This document shows positions 62,048 through 64,000 of a stretch of 64,000 bases of DNA, piece after piece. The DNA is taken from assembly GCA_038380795.1 (NCBI GenBank), contig CM076259.1, forward strand, positions 79,581,224-79,645,223, written 5' to 3'. Under the pieces are notes generated by a model. That model was given only the letters and a program-made list of their open reading frames with translations, ran no database searches and had not been told where the DNA came from. Each line of letters begins with the position of its first letter. Position 1 is the first letter of the stretch. The position numbers and the translations under genes were made by a program. The stretch is from Pyrocephalus nanus. Lineage: Eukaryota; Chordata; Aves; Passeriformes; Tyrannidae.

Positions 62048-64000
62048 GGGCAAATGCTCCTGGTACTTTGATTACCTAACCACTATCATTTTCATATAAC
62101 TGTATTGTTATTTTGCATAACTGTAATAAGAAAACTTATTTGCACAAAGTGCTTGAATCAGCTTATAAATGTTACTGTGTTGCACAAAAATTGCATGGCC
62201 TCTGTCAAATTAAACATTGAAATCTACATAAGCCTTAATTCTCTCTCTAACAGCTATCCAATAATCACTAAGCACTCCAATAGCACAAAATTTAAAGTCC
62301 ATTACAGATATTTATTATGTTCAGATCTCTTCCGTCACCAAATTAAATAGTTCCCTTCAAACTTGTCCGAAGTATGTGTCCAGTTTGATCTCACTTTGCT
62401 GTTAAGCTCACAAAAGTTTTATGAGGTATCAAGTACTGTGAAGTACTCTAGTGAAAGAAAGCGCAGAATGTGCTGCTGCATTTCTTAGATTTCTCTATGG
62501 GCTATGCAGTAGAATGTACTGCTCTGTGTGATCCTGACTTTTCAAGGTTAAAGAGAGAAGGATTGAGCATGACAGTATTTGGAAGGAAATGTGGCAATGA
62601 GTATCTGTTCCACAGTGTAAACAGGCAGAAACAGCTGTGTGGCATTACCAGGATTCCAGCAATTCACTGCAATTGCAGACTGCAGTATCAAGCAGGAGGA
62701 CAACTGGCATCCCTTCTAGTGAACACCTGCAGTATAACAGAAGAGTTGTGCTAGTTGTGCTAATGGAAACCTCTAAAAACTCACTGTAACACATCCAGTC
62801 ATACATCTAGAAGTCCATAATAGCCAGAAAGTCATTTCATTTTTCTATAATCTTGCTATTTGTAAAGCCACGAGACTTTAGCATGAAAATAGGGATACAC
62901 GTAGGGTTAAAGTGCAAGTGTTTCCATCAAATTCCAGGTACTGTTAACTAACTCTCATTTTTTCTTCAAAGATCTTTTGTTCCTATGCCAGAGTGCTTTT
63001 CAAAGAACTTCCCCTACCTCCCAAGGTTTTGAGAAAAAGAGGGCTACTTAAGAAGATTCCTAACTGACCTCCTAACTGAACTGATGCGGGCAGTGGATCC
63101 AAACTTGCCTCATAAGGGTGAGCACTGAGCTCTGTTCCAGTGGATCTCAACTATCAGGAATGGTCTGAATCTAAGAACAAAAATTTTTCTGGTACAGAAA
63201 TAGTAGCCATTTTAGAACATTCTTCTAGACAAGGCCTCCTACACTTGTAACAACTGGTCTGTGGTAGCACAGCTGTAACGATTTCATCAGAGTAAGCAGA
63301 ATAAATTTTTCAACCCAGCTATCAGCACAAATTCATCAGCTTTTTGGACTATCTAGCTATGAAGCCACAAAAGCCTCCCAGGATCTAAAATATTCAGCAT
63401 TGCCTCATCTTGCAGAGACAGAAGCTTTTAGGAAGAAAACTGGCACATCCAAGGCTTCACTGAGATGCAAAGCTTCCAAGGTTAAAAATGAAGATGAAGC
63501 CTGGAGTTAGTTGAGGCTATGGCAGTGACAAGAGCTGTTGTGCTAGGTTAGGTGATATTGTCTCATGGCTTTGGAGAAAGACTTATGAGCCCTATAAGAA
63601 ATTAGGAATTTATGAGTCCTCAGCTCTTACCATAGTACATTGGGGTGCAGATGTGTTGCCTTGTTCCACATAAGCCGTGGGAATGACTGCCACTTTCAGG
63701 AACAAGGAAAGACAGTACTAAGGATACAGCGTGATAATGTTATTCCAGGTCATACTGAAAAGAATTCTGACTCTAATTAGAGGGAGCTGGAAATAACATG
63801 AAGAGGCTCAATTCTATCTGTGGTCACCTCAGGAAAAGGCTGACTGCTTCAGCACCTGGATTTCAGCACTTCTTGTGCTCTGGTGACTGAGCAGAGCTCA
63901 GAGCAGTAAGAGATATATTGCCCAGGGTGCTGGATAAAGGGATTTGGTATCCAGAAGCCAGATGCCTTTCTAAGGCGTCAGCAGATACGTGTGAATAGGA
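62048..64000. other. unassigned end of window with open patches
   Basis: No mobile element is recognised. Several medium open patches occur on the plus strand: 62470-62754; about 62972-63067 after an acceptor-like TTTTTTCTTCAAAG; and about 63270-63510 with no ATG. They are in different frames and separated by stops. They could be decayed coding sequence or chance. Confidence 0.4.

Noticed and set aside
1..64000. tRNA, rRNA, CRISPR arrays, bacterial operons, phage or plasmid systems
   Set aside because: No cloverleaf with anticodon, no regularly spaced repeats and no long dense genes were seen. The repeat content is that of a bird nuclear genome.

Overview
The window looks like AT-rich (roughly 38-40% GC by eye) nuclear DNA from a bird. 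The main evidence is the repeat content. There are about a dozen CR1 non-LTR retrotransposon fragments, most ending in the short repeated ATTCTATG-type tail typical of avian CR1. There are also long terminal repeats of an avian endogenous retrovirus (ERV) type, and no Alu, B1 or L1-like elements. There are no bacterial-style operons, rRNA, tRNA or CRISPR arrays. No open frame is long enough to be an obvious intact gene, so the window is intergenic or intronic sequence with at most a few small candidate exons.

Layout. From 1 to 6.9 kb the sequence is single-copy AT-rich DNA with homopolymer runs. From 6.9 to 9.9 kb there are two CR1 pieces and a 1.1 kb LTR on the minus strand. From 9.9 to 21 kb it is mostly unique sequence, with a GC-richer open patch at 17.1-17.4 kb. 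From 21.2 to 23.8 kb lies a decayed ERV: remains of reverse transcriptase, RNase H and integrase, followed by an internally deleted 3' LTR. From 24.2 to 31.9 kb is a CR1-rich block. It contains the largest element of the window, a 3.0 kb minus-strand CR1 (26.76-29.76 kb) covering most of ORF2 plus the 3' tail. From 32 to 49 kb the sequence is largely unique, with CR1 pieces at 39.0-39.7 and 41.5-42.1 kb. From 49.3 to 50.4 kb is another minus-strand CR1. At 54.4-54.95 kb is a solo LTR of the same family as the 23.4 kb LTR. The last CR1 is at 58.4-58.9 kb.

Possible gene. Four plus-strand segments (51138-51306, 55887-55915, 58052-58204, 61574-61846) combine strong splice acceptors with open frames, and the first three also have good donors. 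The last three join in compatible phase, and a polyadenylation signal (AATAAA) follows the last. They could be the 3' part of an undescribed gene or lncRNA. I do not recognise the product, and chance is a serious alternative at this AT content. No novel biological system is demonstrable from the sequence alone.
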